64,000 bases of DNA. It comes from Candidatus Amarolinea dominans. Its GTDB lineage: Bacteria; Chloroflexota; Anaerolineae; SSC4; Amarolineaceae. Positions within the stretch are counted from its first letter, which is position 1. Every line of letters starts with the position of its first letter. The stretch is from NCBI GenBank assembly GCA_016719785.1, contig JADJYJ010000003.1, positions 496,001-560,000 of the forward strand, read 5' to 3'. A program made the position numbers and the translations under genes. Positions 62,501-64,000 of this stretch are shown one piece after another. The notes beneath the pieces were generated by a model. The model worked only from the letters and a program-made list of their open reading frames with translations, did no database searches and was not told the DNA's origin.

Positions 62501-64000
62501 TCAATGCTGGCTTACTGAGGATATCGGCCGGGACTGTCAACGTAGGTGCAAGCTCTGGAAACAGCATAACCTACCTGAATAATGGAACCCTGATCATGGA
62601 AGGCGGAGCGCTGAACATTGCCGGCAGGTTTTCGCCCAATAGTGGTACTTCAACCGGAACATTCACCCAGTTGGGTGGTATCATCACGGTGAACACGGTC
62701 GGCAGTACGAGCACCTCAAGGGCGCCATTTGAGCTGAATTCAGGCGTTCCCTTCACGATGAATGGCGGAACGATAGTCGTGCGCAGGGCATCTTCGAACG
62801 CGGCTGACGTGATTGTCCTTTCCACCACCTACGAAGTCACTGGCGGCGCCCTGCAAATCGGCGACGCTTCCACGCCTGCAGGCCAGACCATCCGCGTCAA
62901 CAGCATCGCGCCGGTCTACAACCTGATCGTGAACGCCACCAACTCGCCGACGGCTCAGCTCGTCACCAACGGCTTGACGGTCAAGAACGACGTGACCATC
63001 TCCGGCGGCACGTTGAACGCTAACGGCCTGAACATGAATGTTGGCGACAACTGGACGAACAGCGGCAGCTACACCCACAACAACGGCGCCGTCACTTTCA
63101 ATGGCGCCGCTGCGCAGGCCATCGGCGGCAGCGTGGACACGACGTTCGCGTATCTGACGATCAACAACGCGGCCGGTGTGTCCCTCAATCGGCCTGCGGC
63201 GGTGAACAACCAACTGACGCTCACTAGCGGCCTGTTGACGCTGGGCAGCTACGACCTGACCCTGGGATCCTCGGCGTCGGCCATCAGCGGCACGTTCGGC
63301 GACGCTCGCATGATCGTGGCTGACGGCGCAGGCGCTTTGTGCAAGCAGTTTGCCGCCAACGGTTCGTATGACTATCCCATCGGCGACGCTACCGGCGCAT
63401 CTGAATACTCCCCGGTTACGTCTTTCAGCGTCAGTGGCGCGAATTTCAGCAGCGCGGCCGTTTGTTTCCGCGTCACGGATACTGTTCACCCTGACAAGCC
63501 GGCCGGCGCCACCACCTACATCACCCGCTACTGGACCGGCGCGCAGAACGGGACTATTGATAGCCTCTCCTATGACGCAACGTTCGGCTTCAAGGCAGGT
63601 GACGTGGTCGGCGCAGAAGCCATGAATGGCAAGAAGTGGGATGGCGGGCCGGCCTGGATCGAGCTAGGGACTGTCAGCGGTACGAGCTTCCCGGCCAGTG
63701 GTCAAACGGGCTTCTCCACCTTCACCGCCTTCAAGAGTGGTGTTCTGTCGGCCGCCCTCGCCGATTTCAGCGCCATCCAGAGCGGCGAGGCCATGCGTGT
63801 CAGTTGGGAAACAGTCAGCGAACTGGGCAACGTGGGCTTCAACCTCTGGCGCGGAACTTCGCCCGCTGCGCCGGACGTGCAACTCAACAGCAGCCTGATC
63901 CCGTCACAGGCGCCGGGCAGCAGTCAGGGCTTCAGCTATGAATGGCTGGATGCGGCCAACCTGGTCAACAACACGACCTACTACTACTGGCTGGAAGATG
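59547..64000 (+). CDS. Secreted subtilisin-like (S8) protease, frameshifted and cut by the window end
   Basis: More than 1480 residues are encoded. AGGAGG lies six bases before the ATG, and a signal peptide (cut near VHA-QG) follows. A propeptide-like region runs to about 215. The S8 domain follows: GAGVVVGIGESG with Glu where the catalytic Asp is usual, SSHKIGVMQNAGGAGNLDP for the His region, and EGTSDAAPKVTGEVA with the Ser near residue 424. The frame changes at about 60641 (TACGCCCTACG, one C too many), after which it stays open to base 64000. Beyond the protease are fibronectin-like and repeated beta domains (TGTVSTDWFTAGNWSS) and a late VSWETVSELGNVGFNLWRG module. The 3' end lies outside. 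Confidence 0.82.

Overview
The window is GC-rich bacterial DNA that reads like a Chloroflexota (Anaerolineae-type) genome or metagenome contig. This is inferred from gene content, not from a marker gene. The signs are two very large SARP-STAND regulators, three Ser/Thr kinases whose extracellular parts hang on Thr/Pro linkers, secreted proteins with CAP/LysM, beta-helix and subtilase domains, and SMR and CPA2 transporters. No rRNA, tRNA or CRISPR array was seen. The left edge cuts arsM and the right edge cuts a subtilase.

1-18 kb is mainly housekeeping and accessory metabolism: arsenite methyltransferase, a GNAT with an expanded 12-bp repeat, a FabI-type reductase, a leaderless CAP-LysM secreted protein, a YefM-YoeB toxin-antitoxin pair with its TGTACA operator, small membrane proteins, proS, a cohesin-like secreted protein, a 3-hydroxyacyl-CoA dehydrogenase, a fused FAD/Fe-S oxidoreductase, acetyl-CoA synthetase, a decayed beta-helix lipoprotein and an MNT-HEPN pair. 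18-25 kb holds a cation/proton antiporter divergent from a four-gene operon (Lrp-type regulator, tyrosine phenol-lyase, aldehyde dehydrogenase, Cys/Met-type PLP enzyme) closed by a strong terminator.

25-32 kb and 55-64 kb look like two versions of one system. Each has a 1300-residue SARP-family regulator beside a promoter carrying 11-bp-spaced direct repeats at the same distance from the -10 box. Each promoter leads an operon with a secreted protease-like protein (C39-like in one, subtilisin-like in the other) and a roughly 70-residue protein of one family. The first regulator ends in a peptide-binding SBP_bac_5 domain, the second carries a degenerate nucleotide-cyclase domain.

32-46 kb has a leaderless multi-pass membrane protein and, on the minus strand, a tightly packed operon: O-antigen-ligase-like protein, two Ser/Thr kinases (one with a beta-propeller, one with SH3 and formylglycine-enzyme-like domains), a LuxE-like acyl-protein synthetase and a LuxC-like acyl-CoA reductase. 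A third kinase lies upstream, beyond 0.65 kb of repeats. 46-53 kb has a beta-helix/PKD secreted protein and an operon of two DUF488 proteins and a RecQ helicase with an N-terminal dual-OB-like domain. 53-55 kb is a small serine-recombinase element with inverted ends, inserted in an ACGC-type repeat.

Two themes cross the window. First, an interspersed two-hairpin repeat whose stems change sequence but keep pairing occurs at 43.4-43.6, 46.3 and 55.0 kb. Second, six apparent one-base frameshifts lie in or beside short homopolymers in five otherwise intact genes, which suggests consensus errors of the assembly rather than decay.
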